The notes below the pieces were generated by a model. The model saw only the letters and a list, made by a program, of their open reading frames with translations. It ran no database searches and was not told the origin of the DNA. Position numbers and translations under genes: made by a program. Positions 62,398 through 63,590 of a stretch of DNA of 63,590 bases are shown in pieces; the stretch's first letter is position 1, and the number at the start of each line of letters is the position of its first letter. Source of the stretch: Acidobacteriota bacterium (GTDB lineage Bacteria > Acidobacteriota > Terriglobia > Terriglobales > Acidobacteriaceae). The DNA lies in contig JAJZME010000009.1 of NCBI GenBank assembly GCA_021803035.1, positions 1 to 63,590 of the forward strand, written 5' to 3'.

Positions 62398-63402
62398 ATG
62401 ACAATTGAAGTAAGTGGCGTTTCCCCTGAAACAGCAACCGCCATTGTATCCGGGCCGATTGCAAGGCCCATTCAGCACCGATCCAGCGCAGACGCAGCCG
62501 TCCACGCAGTTCCCGTGCGCGAGCAACTGCGCATGGGCCGCGCCGCTACTCGGCACGAGGGCGTGAACTGGTTCACGTTCGCCATGATCCTTGTATTCCA
62601 CGCTGGCGCGCTGGCCGCGCTCTTCTTCTTCAACTGGCAGCGGTTCATGGTGATGGCGGTGCTCTATGTGCTGGCCATTAATGTGGGCATCGGCATGTGC
62701 TATCACCGGCTCCTGACGCACCGCGGCTACCAGGTGCCCAAGTGGCTGGAGTACCTGATGACGATCTGCGCCACGCTGTCGATGGAGGGCGGACCGATGT
62801 TCTGGGTTTCGACGCATCGGGTGCACCATCAACTCAGCGATCACGAAGGCGATCCGCACACGCCGCGCGAGGGCGGCTGGTGGGCGCACGCGGGATGGCT
62901 GCTCTTTGGCCAGGCGCTGCACGCGCAAACCGAGGCGCTGGAGCGCTACGCGCCCGACCTGGGCCGCGACCGCTTCCACGTGTGGATGAGCAAGTATCAC
63001 TGGCTGCCCATCACGGTGAGCGGCGCGCTGCTGTTTGGCGGCGGCTGGTTGTTTGGCGGCTGGGTGAACGGTGTCGCCATGGTGCTGTGGGGCGTTCTGC
63101 TGCGCGTAACTCTGGGACTGCACGCCACCTGGCTGGTGAACTCGGCCACGCACATGTGGGGCAAACGCCGCTTCGATACGCACGACGACTCGCGCAATAG
63201 CTGGTGGGTGGCGCTGCTGACCGGCGGCGAGGGCTGGCACAACAACCATCATGCCCACCCGGTTTCGGCGCGCCATGGACTTGCCTGGTACGAGATCGAT
63301 CCGAACTTCTGGGGCATCTGGCTGCTGGCGCGGCTCGGACTGGCGCGGAAGGTCAAAGTGGCGCAGTTCGATCCTGCCAATCCCAAGCCGGCGGGGATGT
63401 AA
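62398..63402 (+). CDS. acyl-CoA desaturase (stearoyl-CoA 9-desaturase type)
   Basis: A 334-residue integral membrane di-iron desaturase. The three His boxes are HRLLTH, HRVHHQ and HNNHH, with four membrane helices (FTFAMILVFHAGALAALFFF, FMVMAVLYVLAINVGIG, ITVSGALLFGGGWLFGG, and the C-terminal pair). It introduces a double bond into saturated acyl chains, controlling membrane fluidity. The N-terminal 45 residues are a non-conserved hydrophilic extension, so the true start could be later (Met46 is possible). The ribosome site AAGGA lies 11 nt before ATG 62398. Confidence 0.9.
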   Translation: MTIEVSGVSPETATAIVSGPIARPIQHRSSADAAVHAVPVREQLRMGRAATRHEGVNWFTFAMILVFHAGALAALFFFNWQRFMVMAVLYVLAINVGIGMCYHRLLTHRGYQVPKWLEYLMTICATLSMEGGPMFWVSTHRVHHQLSDHEGDPHTPREGGWWAHAGWLLFGQALHAQTEALERYAPDLGRDRFHVWMSKYHWLPITVSGALLFGGGWLFGGWVNGVAMVLWGVLLRVTLGLHATWLVNSATHMWGKRRFDTHDDSRNSWWVALLTGGEGWHNNHHAHPVSARHGLAWYEIDPNFWGIWLLARLGLARKVKVAQFDPANPKPAGM

Positions 63403-63459
63403 AGCGGGGATTGCAAGGTGCTGCGGCGGCTGTCCGGAGATTCGGGCGAAAGAGCCGCG

Positions 63460-63590
63460 CTACGCCAGCCGCGCCCCGGCCATCTTCTCGAGAACTCGCA
63501 CCGGCGCGGACTCGGGCACGACCATGACCGCCGGATCAACGAGAAAGGTCTGCTCCAGGGCGTACTGGCCAGCCAGCACGGCGTGGGGAA
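63460..63590 (-). CDS. 3' end of an unrecognised gene (truncated by the window)
   Basis: The last 42 codons of a minus-strand frame, ending TAG at 63460-63462, run off the window end. The visible C-terminal tail contains AGQYALEQTFLVDPAVMVV and ends EKMAGARLA. The composition fits a real protein, but the family cannot be judged from the fragment. Confidence 0.4.
   Translation of the reverse strand, partial: PHAVLAGQYALEQTFLVDPAVMVVPESAPVRVLEKMAGARLA

Overview
This window reads as chromosomal DNA of an acidobacterium of the Terriglobia/Acidobacteriaceae type. The DNA is GC-rich. It carries gene types common in that group: a secreted GloVer-repeat protein, a DUF6599-type protein, a diheme cytochrome related to the photosynthetic reaction-centre cytochrome subunit, several secreted glycoside hydrolases (GH95-like, GH28, GH30), single-chain serine deaminase and an omega-like RNA polymerase subunit just upstream of rho. 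This placement is inferred from gene content; no 16S gene is present.

Layout. 1-985: a small low-GC accessory patch abutting tRNA-Ser(GCU). The last 21 nt of the tRNA gene are repeated exactly at the window start, and a second pair of near-identical 21-nt repeats lies inside. 1152-8267: APC permease, pyrophosphatase, a lone purS, a large secreted GH95-like enzyme, and a GRP/RhaT-type sugar transporter preceded by a 33-codon membrane mini-ORF. 8499-8992: a MazEF-type toxin-antitoxin pair. 9718-15276: aquaporin, methyltransferase, a phosphofructokinase with PPi-type signatures, a membrane protein and a long-chain acyl-CoA synthetase. 15430-23663: isoaspartyl peptidase, PfkB kinase, altronate dehydratase, rsmE preceded by a 23-codon Lys/Ala-rich mini-gene with its own promoter and terminator, sdaA and a ComM-type ATPase. 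24321-33725: rpoZ-like gene, rho, a class A PBP, a GloVer-repeat protein, an S41 protease homologue lacking its catalytic residues, and an S9 oligopeptidase.

34299-40060: GH28 pectinase, then two tandem amt-glnB pairs on the minus strand. 40335-44027: a broken secreted-protein gene, a small conserved-looking gene behind a CRP/FNR-like palindrome, fabG and a TolC-type protein. 44176-49412: an orphan hybrid-sensing histidine kinase, glycerol dehydrogenase, a MerR-TPR fusion, tRNA-Thr(CGU) and a small membrane protein. 49818-63590: DUF6599 protein, a Tat-exported DsrE-like protein, a GNAT-trmFO coupled pair, a secreted TPR protein, moeA-moaC, GH30, a cytochrome c, 3-methyladenine glycosylase overlapping bcp, a secreted unknown, a fatty acid desaturase, and the 3' end of an unrecognised gene.

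Common themes are plant-polymer sugar use (GH28, UxaA, a sugar kinase, sugar transporter, GH30, GH95-like, and a PPi-type PFK possibly linked to PPi metabolism), nitrogen acquisition (duplicated Amt/P-II), and ordinary housekeeping. No CRISPR array, prophage or intact insertion sequence was seen. The most unusual items are the double-repeat tRNA-Ser patch, the Lys/Ala-rich mini-gene, the predicted S41 pseudoprotease, and the palindrome-controlled gene at 41160.
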